Positions 25,626-34,465 of a DNA stretch of 64,000 bases are shown piece by piece; within the stretch, counting starts at the first letter, position 1, and every line of letters starts with the position of its first letter. The position numbers and the translations under genes are program-made. The stretch spans positions 3,472,001 to 3,536,000 of the forward strand of contig NZ_FMHV01000002.1 of NCBI RefSeq assembly GCF_900091465.1, in the 5' to 3' direction. The DNA is from Micromonospora rhizosphaerae. Its GTDB lineage: Bacteria; Actinomycetota; Actinomycetes; Mycobacteriales; Micromonosporaceae. The notes below the pieces were generated by a model. That model was not told the origin of the DNA. It worked only from the letters and a program-made list of their open reading frames with translations, and made no database searches.

Positions 25626-26500
25626 CCGGCGTCACGATTGGCGGCGCGGCCACCGCCGACGCACCGACCGACGCCAGCGGTCCGGACCGCCCGCGGCGCG
25701 GCCAGCTTGGCACCCTGACGCTGGTCGTCCTGGTCGCGCTCGCCACGCTGGTGCCGTTCGTGGCGATGCTGCTTGTCGCGCTCTCACCGCCAGGCGCCCG
25801 CACGCTGCCGGACGTGTTGTGGCCGGACCGGATCAGTCTGGACAACTTCGTCACCGCGCTGCGTGGTGCCAGCCTGGCCCGCTGGGCGGTCAACTCGCTG
25901 GTGTACTCGGCGGTCTCCACCGCGCTGGTGCTGATGCTTGCCACCATGGCCGGGTACGCGTTCGCCAAGAAGCGCTGGACCGGCCGGGACAAGGTGTTCT
26001 GGGTGATGCTGGCCACCCTGATGGTGCCGTTCCACGTCACGCTGATCCCGTTCTTCCTCACCGTCAGCTCCGTCGGTGGCATCGACACGTACTGGGGCAT
26101 GATCGTGCCGACCCTGGCCAACGTGCAGGCCGTGTTCCTGATGCGTCAGTACATCGCGGGCCTGCCCGACGAGTTGTTCGAGGCGGCCCGGATGGACGGC
26201 GCGTCCGAGTGGCGGATGTTCACGCGCATCGTGCTGCCGCTGGCCCGGCCCGGCATGGCCGCGATCGGCGTGTTCGTGTTCATCTGGCACTGGAACGACT
26301 TCCTGTGGCCGCTGCTGGTCGCGCAGAGCGACGACATGCGCACCATCACCGTCGGCCTGGCCGCGCTGCGCTCCGATCAGATGCTGCCGCAGCAGCAGCT
26401 CGCCGCCGCGACCATCACCGTACTGCCCTGCCTGCTCGTCTTCGGACTGTTCCAGCGCTACGTCGCCGACAACGTCGCCACCGCGGGAATCAAGGGATGA
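25622..26500 (+). CDS. Sugar ABC transporter permease, MalG type
   Basis: Second membrane permease of the set (292 aa) with six helices, GYAFAKKRWTGRDKVFW in the first cytoplasmic loop and a full EAA loop (DELFEAARMDGASEWRMFTRIVLPLARPG). It pairs with the MalF-type protein to form the channel. It starts in an ATGA overlap with the upstream gene and ends in an ATGA overlap with the acetyltransferase remnant. Its decayed paralogue is at 58999. Confidence 0.9.
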   Translation: MTGVTIGGAATADAPTDASGPDRPRRGQLGTLTLVVLVALATLVPFVAMLLVALSPPGARTLPDVLWPDRISLDNFVTALRGASLARWAVNSLVYSAVSTALVLMLATMAGYAFAKKRWTGRDKVFWVMLATLMVPFHVTLIPFFLTVSSVGGIDTYWGMIVPTLANVQAVFLMRQYIAGLPDELFEAARMDGASEWRMFTRIVLPLARPGMAAIGVFVFIWHWNDFLWPLLVAQSDDMRTITVGLAALRSDQMLPQQQLAAATITVLPCLLVFGLFQRYVADNVATAGIKG

Positions 26501-26780
26501 ACGCCAGCCGCGCCGACCTCGCCACCGTCGGGGCGGCCGGCTCCCCCCGGTGCTTGACCCGCCGGCCCAGCGGGTCACCGTCAACGGCCCGGCGTGGACG
26601 GCATACCTGGCCGGACCGCTGATCGCCCGTGCGGCCTGGGCGTTACGCGCCGGCCGTCAGCGGCCCGCTGCCGGTACGCCGATCGCCCATGCTGTGCGGC
26701 AATGGCCGGCGACGTCAGCGGAGGGCGCGCTTCGAGCGCCCGCCGGTAGCCGCACGGCCGCGGTACCGGCAGGTGGGTGG
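26497..26780 (+). pseudogene. Remnant of AAC(3)-family acetyltransferase
   Basis: The ATG overlaps the permease stop exactly as the intact acetyltransferase at 59709 does. After about 17 codons the reading breaks. In another frame the C-terminal part appears (QRVTVNGPAWTAYLAGPLIARAA), matching RRVTVDGSAWTAYPAGPLVARAA of the intact gene. Most of the middle is deleted. Confidence 0.75.
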
Positions 26781-26869
26781 TGACCAGCTGCGCCGTGCAC
26801 ATTGTCGATTCGTACGGTGTCGACCGGATGCCGCGCACGGGAGTGCCCGCATTGGCCAGCCGGTGCGGT

Positions 26870-26915
26870 TGATGATGAAGGGGCGGCCGGCAAGCCGGCC
26901 GCCCCTTCATCATCA
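26870..26915. terminator. Long bidirectional terminator hairpin
   Basis: Perfect 22-bp arms (26870-26891, 26894-26915) with a two-base loop lie between convergent transcription units. A closely related hairpin stands in the equivalent place after the duplicate operon (60570-60608). Confidence 0.85.
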
Positions 26916-26925
26916 AACTGTCAGC

Positions 26926-29235
26926 TCAGCCGCCAATCCCGGACCGGCCAGCGGCGTCCACGATCGCATCCTTCTCCGCGGCCGTGAGGATGCCATTACT
27001 GACCAGCTGCTCGGTCACGTGAGCGACGTGCGAAACAAACTCGCCGTGGTTCTTCCAGGGCTGGTCGTCGCGGATGAGGTCGTTGACTGTGCAGCCGTCC
27101 GGCCGGTAGCGGTTGGCTACACCACTGTCGACGTCGCCAGTGAACACGTCAGCCCGAAGGTCAGACTTCGGGCAGGCGTCGGCCTGCGGGGTGTAGCGCA
27201 GCAGGTGCGACCCGTACTGCACCGCGCCGTGGTCCGCCTTGACCCCGTTGCGGAACCACAGGTTGCCCTGCTTGTCCTGAGCGAGACGGTAGGTGCCCGA
27301 GTCCCGCACCACGGTCACCTGGTACGAGAGCGCGTCGATGCGCAGCAGGTTCCCGTCGAGCGAGGCGTACACGTGCTCGTCGGGGTTGAGGTACAGCTCG
27401 TCCTGCACGCCGCTGTACACGCCGGGCAACTGCTGCCGGTACGTGACCTCGCCGGTGGTCGGGTCGGCGATGAACAGCGTGTTGTCGGCCAGCCCCCACA
27501 GCTTCCCGTCCGGCCCGGCGATCAGTGAGGTGATCGCGTACGCCCCGGGCACCGGCACCAGCTCTCGGGTCTTGGCGCCGGTGGCGGGGTCGACGCTGAA
27601 CAGCTTGGCCTCGGTCGCCTTCGGGTCGGTGCCCCCACCACCGGAGATGCTGGTGCCGCCCCACAGCTTGCCGTCGATCGTGGCGAGTGACGTCACGCCC
27701 TGGTCGGTGACGATGTTGCGCTGCACCGTGTACTGCCCGGTGGCGTACTCGTATCGGGTGAGCGCCCCGCCCCACAGCCCGTAGTCGGGCGTGCTGGCGA
27801 TGTACATGGCGTCCCCGGCGTCAACGAACGCGACCGGACGATTCTGCCCGTACGCGCTCTGCAGGCTGAACAGCTCTCTGGGGTTGGTGCCGAACGAGTA
27901 CGGCTTGGTCGGGTCGTACTCCATGATCCGACCGGCCGGGTAGACCCCGATGTACATCTTGCCGCCGTGCCAGGCCCAGCCCTCGGTCTGGCCGAGCCGG
28001 CTCTGCGTCACCTTCTTACCGGTCACCGGGTCGAGGATGGTCAGCGACCCGTTGATGTACAGGTTGGTGTAGATATTCCCGTCCTCACCCGCGTTGATGT
28101 TGGCGATGTCGATCGGCTGGTACGGGAACGGCAGCGTGTACGCATCGGCGGCGCCGGTCGCCGGGTCGTACGTGAGCGCCTGGCCCGCGTAGTTGCCGAT
28201 CAGCGCGTAGAGCGAGCCGTCGAGCCAGCCCCACCCGACGCCCGCGCCGCCGGCCTTCACGGCGGCGCCGCTGGCGTCGCGGACCGGACCGAACGTGTGG
28301 TCGATCAGGTCGTAGCGGGCCAGGTCGAGGCCGGCGGTGTAGTACACCGACCGCCCGTCGGGTGCGATCCGGGAGGTGCCGCGGGAGGTCAGCGAGAACG
28401 TCTCTGCGGGCTGGCCGGTGTCGCGGTTGACCAGTGGCACCGGCTCGCCGGTGTCGGCGTCCAAAACGATCGCCTGCAGGTTGCTGAGCTTGAGCACCAG
28501 CTGCCCGCCGACGAGGTTCATGTCCGCCGGGTAGGCCGTCGACCCGCGCCGCGCCTCGGGCAGGATGTCGCGCTTCTCGCCGGTGCGCAGGTCGTACCGG
28601 ATGATGTGCCCGTGCGAGCCGATCGCGGCCCACAGCACCTCGCGGCCCGGGTCGATCGCCACGTCGATGACGTACTGCTCGCCGTCGAACATCTGGCCGA
28701 GGTCGCGGAAGCCCTCGCTCGGCGAGTAGGAGAACGCATGCGCGCTGGGGTAGGTGCCGCCGTAGATCTTCCCGTCCGTGCCGGCCTGGAAGCCGTAGAG
28801 CACGGTCTGGTTGGGCACCGGTGCACCGAGGTCAACGGTCTGGCCGGTCGCCGGGTCGTGCTGGTACACGTGCGCGTTGGGGTAGCTGCCGGCGTACACC
28901 TTGCCGTCGTTGGCCTGGGTCACCGCCCAGGCGCCGGAGGACTCGGGCAGCTCGGCCGTGTGCACGTGCTGCCGGCTGACTGGGTCGACGGCGGCGAGCA
29001 CGCCCGGCGTGCCCATCTGTACGGAGTACCACATCGGTCGCCCGCCGGCGTCGGTGCCGAAGTACCCCTCGAAGACGGTGAGCGCGGTCGACTGGACGCC
29101 GAAGTCGGTCGTGGCGCCGGGTGTGGGTGGCGGCGGTGGCTCGTCGGCGGCCGCCGCATTCGTGGTGGGCAGGACGAGAGCCGTCGCCACCGCGGTGATC
29201 GCGGCGAGCGCGCGGGTTGATCGGGACAGACGCAC
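26926..29235 (-). CDS. Secreted beta-propeller protein, type A
   Basis: A large exported protein (769 aa) whose function I do not recognise. It starts with a Sec-type signal (RLSRSTRALAAITAVATALV, Ala-rich cleavage region near residue 30). It is then built of repeated propeller blades with signatures such as DGKVYAGSYPNAHVYQHDP, DGKIYGGTYPSAHAFSYSP and DGKLWGLADNTLFIADP. A separate C-terminal module of about 55 residues (GCTVNDLIRDDQPW to the end) is predicted helical and resembles the small C-terminal domain of secreted actinomycete hydrolases (FIMAH-like). GTG 29235 has GGGAGG 4 bases upstream. It could be a polysaccharide lyase or glycan-binding protein. Its paralogue at 51482 is frameshifted. 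Confidence 0.7.
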   Translation of the reverse strand: MRLSRSTRALAAITAVATALVLPTTNAAAADEPPPPPTPGATTDFGVQSTALTVFEGYFGTDAGGRPMWYSVQMGTPGVLAAVDPVSRQHVHTAELPESSGAWAVTQANDGKVYAGSYPNAHVYQHDPATGQTVDLGAPVPNQTVLYGFQAGTDGKIYGGTYPSAHAFSYSPSEGFRDLGQMFDGEQYVIDVAIDPGREVLWAAIGSHGHIIRYDLRTGEKRDILPEARRGSTAYPADMNLVGGQLVLKLSNLQAIVLDADTGEPVPLVNRDTGQPAETFSLTSRGTSRIAPDGRSVYYTAGLDLARYDLIDHTFGPVRDASGAAVKAGGAGVGWGWLDGSLYALIGNYAGQALTYDPATGAADAYTLPFPYQPIDIANINAGEDGNIYTNLYINGSLTILDPVTGKKVTQSRLGQTEGWAWHGGKMYIGVYPAGRIMEYDPTKPYSFGTNPRELFSLQSAYGQNRPVAFVDAGDAMYIASTPDYGLWGGALTRYEYATGQYTVQRNIVTDQGVTSLATIDGKLWGGTSISGGGGTDPKATEAKLFSVDPATGAKTRELVPVPGAYAITSLIAGPDGKLWGLADNTLFIADPTTGEVTYRQQLPGVYSGVQDELYLNPDEHVYASLDGNLLRIDALSYQVTVVRDSGTYRLAQDKQGNLWFRNGVKADHGAVQYGSHLLRYTPQADACPKSDLRADVFTGDVDSGVANRYRPDGCTVNDLIRDDQPWKNHGEFVSHVAHVTEQLVSNGILTAAEKDAIVDAAGRSGIGG

Positions 29236-29308
29236 TGGACCTCCCGGAGGGTGAGGGATAGGGACGTTGGGTGGCGCGCCGCCGACCGACGGCACGCCAC
29301 CCCGGGGA

Positions 29309-31303
29309 TCAGGAAGAGCGCCAGGGACGCCCGGAGACCGCGATTCGGATCAGGTTGCGGTCCCGCACCGTGTACAGGGCGCAGCCGGCCGGGTCGTCGG
29401 CGAGCTTGGCGCCGTCGAACCAGGCGCCGGCCAGACCGTCGACGACCGTGGTGACCTCCAGCGTCACCGGGTCGACCTGGTACACCCGGTTGCCGTCGGT
29501 GCCGTAGATCGCCAGGCCCTTGACCACCAGGTCACCGCCAGCCGTGCCGACCTGCACGGTACGCAGCACCTGGCGGCGGACCGGGTCGACCTCGAAGAAC
29601 ACCCCGTTGTCGGTCACCCCGTAGATGCGGCCGTGCAGGTGCACCAGGTCGGCGATGAACGTCGCGCCCGGTACCGGGTCGAGCTGCCAACGCACCCGCC
29701 GCTCGCTCAGGTCGAACGCGGCCAGCGTGGCCTGCTTCGCCACCGGCGGCAGGCCGAAGCCCTCCTGAAGGTACGAGCCGAGGTATGCCACGCCCTTGTC
29801 CACCGTCACGGAGTACACGGTCTGCCGGTCGATCACCGGCCGGTACACGTCGAGTTTCTTGGCGGCGATGTCATAGATGGACAGCGCGCCGTCGGGATGC
29901 CCCGGCTCCGGCTGCGTCGGCATCACCAGCAGCCCGCCGCTCTCGTCGTACACCATGTCCCGCGGCCGGTCCTGGTTGTTGCCGACCCTGGCCAGCAGCT
30001 CCGCGGATTCCGCGCCCGGCGTGTACCCGTACAGCAGCGCCTGCGTGTAGACGCCCATGTAGATCCGCCCGTCAACGGCGACCATCGCCTTCGGCTGACC
30101 GGGCAGGCCGAGCCGCGACTGCTGCCCGGTGCCCAGGTCGTGGATCTGAACACCACCCTTGCCCGAGACGTAGACCCGTTGCCCGTCGGAGAGCAGCGTC
30201 ATCGGCTGCTCCGGCGCGGCCCGCAAGCCCCGCTGCACGAGGTTGCGGTACTCCATCGTGCCGGTGGCCTTGTCGTAGACGAACACCGCGCCCTCTTGCA
30301 GCCCGTAGATCTTGCCGCCATGCGCCAGCAGCCGGGCGGTGGCCATCTCCGGGTACGGCACGCCGAGCACGTCCAGCTTCCCGCTGGTGATGTTGTACCG
30401 GTAGAAGGAGCCTGAGGGTCGGCCGGCGAAGAACACGTCGTCGCCGTCGATGACCTCGGTGGTGATGTACTTCTCGCCGGGCACGGACGCCTTGACGATC
30501 TGATAGTCCGCCGGGTTCGCCTTCTCCATCACCAGCAGCTCGCCGTTGGAGGAGATGCCCATCGCCAGGTAGGTGCCGCTGGCGGCCATGCTGGCGACGA
30601 AGTCGCGGCCGGCCAGCTCGGGTGGCAGGATCTCCCGCTTGGCGCCGGTGGCCCGGTCGATCGCGACGAGGTGGGCGTGTGAGCCGACCCCGACGTAGAT
30701 GGTCGTCGCGTCCGCAGCGATGCTGCGGGCGTACTGCTCACCGGCAGTCGCCATGCCCAGGTCCCGGGTGGCCCCGGTCGTCGGGTCGTACTCCGCGACG
30801 CGACCGCTCTGCGAGAAGCCGAGATAGATCTTGCCGTCCGGCGAGGCGGCGAGGTTCCAGATGTAGTCGTCGTCGAACGAGGCCACCTTGGTGACCGCGC
30901 CACTGACCGTGTCGACCTTGTAGAGGTCGGAGGGGAGGTGGGTACCGACGTACAGGTCCGTGCCGATCGTGGCCGTGGCCCAGGCGCCGATGCCGGTCGG
31001 GATCTCGTAGTGGGTGGTGACGCGGTCGGTGGCGAGATCGTAGACACCGACCACGTTGGGCGACAGCCCACGGGTCACCATGTACATCTTGTCGCCGATG
31101 AGCTCGGCGTTGCCCGGCGCGTTGTTCATGCTCGCCGGGCCGAGGTCGGTGATGGTGCCCTGCGGGTCGGTGCAACGGCCGAGTGCCAGGCCATCCGTCG
31201 TGACCGACGAGTCAGCCGAAGCGGACGGGGCAGGCAGGGCGAAGAGGCTCAGGCAGACGCCGATGACGGCGACCCGCACAGCGCGGCGGACTGGTTCGAG
31301 CAC
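29309..31303 (-). CDS. Secreted beta-propeller protein, type B
   Basis: A second exported propeller (664 aa) related to, but distinct from, type A and lacking the C-terminal helical module. The signal RRAVRVAVIGVCLSLFALPA ends at ASA-D. Blade repeats include IGTDLYVGTHLPSDLYKVD, DGKIYLGFSQSGRVAEYDP and TTIYVGVGSHAHLVAIDRATG. GTG 31303 has GGAGG 6 bases upstream. It precedes type A by 73 bases on the same strand, so the two are co-transcribed, and a TTTCGG-type dyad (31338-31355) lies just upstream. Molecular role unknown; the pairing with transporters suggests extracellular glycan capture or cleavage. Confidence 0.7.
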   Translation of the reverse strand: MLEPVRRAVRVAVIGVCLSLFALPAPSASADSSVTTDGLALGRCTDPQGTITDLGPASMNNAPGNAELIGDKMYMVTRGLSPNVVGVYDLATDRVTTHYEIPTGIGAWATATIGTDLYVGTHLPSDLYKVDTVSGAVTKVASFDDDYIWNLAASPDGKIYLGFSQSGRVAEYDPTTGATRDLGMATAGEQYARSIAADATTIYVGVGSHAHLVAIDRATGAKREILPPELAGRDFVASMAASGTYLAMGISSNGELLVMEKANPADYQIVKASVPGEKYITTEVIDGDDVFFAGRPSGSFYRYNITSGKLDVLGVPYPEMATARLLAHGGKIYGLQEGAVFVYDKATGTMEYRNLVQRGLRAAPEQPMTLLSDGQRVYVSGKGGVQIHDLGTGQQSRLGLPGQPKAMVAVDGRIYMGVYTQALLYGYTPGAESAELLARVGNNQDRPRDMVYDESGGLLVMPTQPEPGHPDGALSIYDIAAKKLDVYRPVIDRQTVYSVTVDKGVAYLGSYLQEGFGLPPVAKQATLAAFDLSERRVRWQLDPVPGATFIADLVHLHGRIYGVTDNGVFFEVDPVRRQVLRTVQVGTAGGDLVVKGLAIYGTDGNRVYQVDPVTLEVTTVVDGLAGAWFDGAKLADDPAGCALYTVRDRNLIRIAVSGRPWRSS

Positions 31304-31337
31304 TCGGTACCTCCGATGGCAGACGCAACGGATGGAG

Positions 31338-31355
31338 TTTCGGTCGTAGCCGGAA
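31338..31355. promoter_or_regulatory. Dyad operator, site B
   Basis: TTTCGGTCGTAGCCGGAA matches TTTCGG-N6-CCGAAA at 11 of 12 positions, 35 bases upstream of the type B propeller start on the minus strand. It shares the preceding ATGGAG with site C. Confidence 0.55.
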
Positions 31356-31461
31356 CCTACAAGGAATTCGCTCCGATCTCTAGAGCCAACCTCGACGGAG
31401 CTTCCCTTCCCGACCTGGTGGCTGTTCAGCCGTCAGGTCGTGGGCCTGCACCTGCCCCACC

Positions 31462-31505
31462 TTGACATGCAGTCAGGCTTTCCCTAGTTTCGGCCGAGGC
31501 CTTAA
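31462..31505 (+). promoter_or_regulatory. Promoter of GH172 gene with overlapping dyad-like site
   Basis: TTGACA (31462-31467), 17 bases, TAGTTT (31485-31490). A weaker member of the dyad family, TTTCGGCCGAGGCCTTAA (31488-31505), overlaps the -10 end and start point. Confidence 0.55.
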
Positions 31506-31626
31506 TTCGGCCCACCCGCGCCCATGGTTCCTCAGCATGGCGGCGATCCCGCGAACCTGACCGATGAGGGGGCCGAACGGGTCGCGTGTCGCAATGCCGT
31601 GGAGTTGTTTGGGCTGGGGGCTGAGA

Positions 31627-32661
31627 TTGTTTGAGTTGTGGCGAATACGGGACGCGGTGACCCGGTCGGTCAGCGCGGAGAACCCGACCGGCGAGCCCGG
31701 TCGGGGTGGAGCGGCGCTCGACGGTCCGAACGCTTCGGCCGCCTGGGACCTGGGTCAGGGTTGGAAGCTTTCGCCCTACGCGGTGTTGGCCCCGGGTGCG
31801 CCCCAGGTCATCGCCGACCTCACCGGCCCGGGGACCGTGCAGCACATCTGGTTCGCGCGACCACCGGGCGCCGACCGCAGTCTGGTGTTGCGGATGTACT
31901 GGGACGGCGAGGAGCATCCGAGCGTCGAGGTGCCCTTCGGTGACTTCTTCTGCTCCGGTTGGAACGTCCCGACGCTGGTGAACTCGTTCCCGGTCGCGGT
32001 CAACCCCAACGGCGGGTACAACTCGTACTGGCCAATGCCGTTCCGGCAGGCCGCGCGTATCGAGGTGGAGAGCCGCCACCACACCCCGGTCAACCTCTAC
32101 TACCAGGTCACCTACGAACTGTCCCCGGTGCCTGACGACGCGGCGTACTTCCACGCCTCATGGCGCCGCTCGCACCCCACCGCGTGGGCCGAACCGCACG
32201 TCATCCTCGACGGCGTGCGGGGTCGGGGCCACTACGTCGGAACGTACCTCGCCTGGCAGGCCAACTCGGCCGGCTGGTGGGGCGAGGGCGAAGTCAAGTT
32301 CTACCTTGACGGCGACATCGAGTTCCCGACCATCTGCGGAACCGGCACGGAGGACTACTTCGGCGGCGCCTGGTCCTTCGAGCAGCCCGCAGGGGCCTAC
32401 CGGGAGTATTCGACGCCGTTCCTGGGCATGCCACAGGTCATCACCGGCAGCCACACCCCCAATCGGTTTGGCATGTACCGATGGCACATCCCCGACCCGA
32501 TCCACTTCCGCTCCGACCTGCGCGTGACCGTGCAGGCACTCGGCTGGCGACCCGACGGGCGGTACCTGCCGCTGCGCGACGACATCTCCTCGACCGCGTT
32601 CTGGTACCAGCGCGAGCCCCACGCGCCGTACCCGGAGTTGGGCGACATCGAGGTGGTGTGA
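31627..32661 (+). CDS. GH172 (DUF2961) glycoside hydrolase-like protein
   Basis: This DUF2961/GH172 protein (about 344 aa) belongs to a family with known fructo- and arabinofuranosidases that work as oligomers of double jelly-roll subunits. The start VTRSVSAENPTGEPGRGG, PGTVQHIWFA, EVPFGDFFCSG, the ICGTGTEDYFGGAWSF block with its acidic residues and RWHIPDPIHFRSDLRV are characteristic. There is no signal peptide, so it acts inside the cell on imported oligosaccharide. The start is uncertain (TTG 31627, or GTG 31657). Confidence 0.8.
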   Translation: MFELWRIRDAVTRSVSAENPTGEPGRGGAALDGPNASAAWDLGQGWKLSPYAVLAPGAPQVIADLTGPGTVQHIWFARPPGADRSLVLRMYWDGEEHPSVEVPFGDFFCSGWNVPTLVNSFPVAVNPNGGYNSYWPMPFRQAARIEVESRHHTPVNLYYQVTYELSPVPDDAAYFHASWRRSHPTAWAEPHVILDGVRGRGHYVGTYLAWQANSAGWWGEGEVKFYLDGDIEFPTICGTGTEDYFGGAWSFEQPAGAYREYSTPFLGMPQVITGSHTPNRFGMYRWHIPDPIHFRSDLRVTVQALGWRPDGRYLPLRDDISSTAFWYQREPHAPYPELGDIEVV

Positions 32662-32696
32662 CCGGCCGGCCGCCGGACGTTCCGGTGGCCGGCCGG
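32662..32696. terminator. Bidirectional terminator between convergent genes
   Basis: Perfect 10-bp arms CCGGCCGGCC/GGCCGGCCGG plus an inner CCGG/CCGG stem occupy the gap between the GH172 stop and the GH20-like stop. Confidence 0.75.
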
Positions 32697-32698
32697 GC

Positions 32699-34465
32699 TC
32701 ACTGCCCGCCGCCGAGCCGGCGGACCGGCTCGGCGGCCTTGGCCGCGGCGACCACCGCCCCGCCCTCGCCGGCGTACACGTCGCGGAGCGCCTCGGCGTA
32801 CTCCTCCTGCCATGCGCGCCACTCGCTGATGAGCCGGTCCGCCGACCCTTCCGCCATGGCCCGTGCGGCTGACGCCGCCGGATCATCGGCGCCGTTGCCC
32901 CGGTGCCAGGCCGCCGTCTGCGCGACCTCGTCCGTCGCGATGGTCAGCAGCCGGTGTCGGGCACAGGCCCGCACGAGCGGGTCGGCGGCCGAGTCGCACA
33001 CCGCCCGCAACTCGTGCACCGTGCCGTTCTCGACCACTCGGCACCACTCGGGCAGCGCTACCGCCGCGTCAACGTTCCAGTACCGGGCCGCCGAGGCGGC
33101 CAGCACGGGCTCCGCGGTGGGCAGCGGCTCGCACGGCGGGCTGACCGTGTCGTACGCCGCCCACGCCGTGCTCACCACGCCCTCGATGCCCAGCGAGCGG
33201 GCCTGCGCGGCCCACATGCCGACGTTGGCCAACCGCCGGGACCAGTGGGGATGTGCCGCGTTCGGGCCATCGGCGCCACGCGCCGCGGCGGCGCCGATCA
33301 CGGTACGGCCCCGGGCCGCGAGCGCCCGGGCCCAGGGCAGCGGGTGGTCCCCGGATTTCACCGTCTCGATCAGCCGGCGCTCCTCGGGCGGCAACGACGC
33401 CACCGGCACCAGGGGCGCCCCGGGCGGTGCCGACGCGACGAGGTCGGAGGTCGCCACGACGGTCTGCGGGTTGCCCCACCTCGCCCAGCCGGTCCGACCC
33501 GTCGCGGCGTACTCCCACGGCATCAGCACGGTCTCCGCCGGCAGCGCGTCGACCAGGGCCGGGTCGCGCTCGGCGTAGAGCACGTCGTCCCAGACCACCG
33601 GGCGCCGACCGGCCTCGATCACCACTCGCGCGGCGGCGGCGACGTGCTGCGCGTACAGGTCGGGTCGCCGCTGGCCGGCGCAGCGCTGGCAGGCGCCCAG
33701 CGACCAGGGTTCATCACCGCCGATGTGCACGAGGTCCGCCTCGGGGTGCGCGGCGAGGACCGCGTCCAGCGTGCCGGCGAAGAACTCGAGCGACCCCGGC
33801 AGCATGGGGCACAGCTGCTGATGCCGGTCGTCCTCGGCGAGGTTGCGCCAGCGCGGGCGGCGCAGGGCGTACTCCAGATGGCCGAGGCACTGCACCAGCG
33901 GAACGACGGTCATGCCGTGGCGTGCCGCGGTGGCAAGCAGTGCCGGCACATCGACGGTATCCGGTGCCGCCAGGTCCAGCTCCGCCGGGTACGGGAACCT
34001 GTCCTCGTACTCGACCAGCAGGGTGTTCACCCGCAGCGCACCGAGCCGGGCGAGCAGGCCGTCCAGGTACGACGGCGCCAGCGCGGGCCCCTTCAGGTCC
34101 AGATGAACGCCGCGCACGGCCAGATCGGCGAAGTCGACCAGGCGCCGGCAGGCCAGGCCGCCGTCGGCCAGCGACGCGGCGGCGTAGCCGAGTGCGGCGG
34201 CGCCGCGCCCGGTGAGCTCGATCCGATCGGGGGTGACGGCCAGCGCGAACCCGTCGGGCCGGTCGGGCGGGGTCAGTACCGGCGCGGGCGTCGCGCCCGC
34301 GACGACCCACCACCCCGATCCGCCGTCGACCACCCGGGTGGGCAGCCCGACAAGGCCGGCCACCCGGGCCGCTGCCGCGGCGGCGGCCGGTGGATGATGC
34401 ACGGCGGCCCCGCTCGGTGGCCGGAAGAAACCCGGCTCGGGGAAGACGGCGCGTGCCTCGATCAT
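32699..34465 (-). CDS. GH20-family beta-N-acetylhexosaminidase-like protein
   Basis: This cytoplasmic protein (588 aa) has no signal peptide. Its TIM barrel carries the GH20 acid pair: HIGGDEPWSLG with the adjacent Asp-Glu. GVHLDLKGPALAPSYLDGLLARLGALRVNTLLVEYEDRFPY and LVQCLGHLEYALR are typical barrel strands, preceded by a small N-terminal domain (residues about 1-130). ATG 34465 has GGGAGG upstream and overlaps the previous gene's stop (ATGA). It ends the minus-strand operon that starts with the transporter at 38376. It probably removes a terminal hexosaminide from imported oligosaccharides. Confidence 0.8.
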   Translation of the reverse strand: MIEARAVFPEPGFFRPPSGAAVHHPPAAAAAAARVAGLVGLPTRVVDGGSGWWVVAGATPAPVLTPPDRPDGFALAVTPDRIELTGRGAAALGYAAASLADGGLACRRLVDFADLAVRGVHLDLKGPALAPSYLDGLLARLGALRVNTLLVEYEDRFPYPAELDLAAPDTVDVPALLATAARHGMTVVPLVQCLGHLEYALRRPRWRNLAEDDRHQQLCPMLPGSLEFFAGTLDAVLAAHPEADLVHIGGDEPWSLGACQRCAGQRRPDLYAQHVAAAARVVIEAGRRPVVWDDVLYAERDPALVDALPAETVLMPWEYAATGRTGWARWGNPQTVVATSDLVASAPPGAPLVPVASLPPEERRLIETVKSGDHPLPWARALAARGRTVIGAAAARGADGPNAAHPHWSRRLANVGMWAAQARSLGIEGVVSTAWAAYDTVSPPCEPLPTAEPVLAASAARYWNVDAAVALPEWCRVVENGTVHELRAVCDSAADPLVRACARHRLLTIATDEVAQTAAWHRGNGADDPAASAARAMAEGSADRLISEWRAWQEEYAEALRDVYAGEGGAVVAAAKAAEPVRRLGGGQ

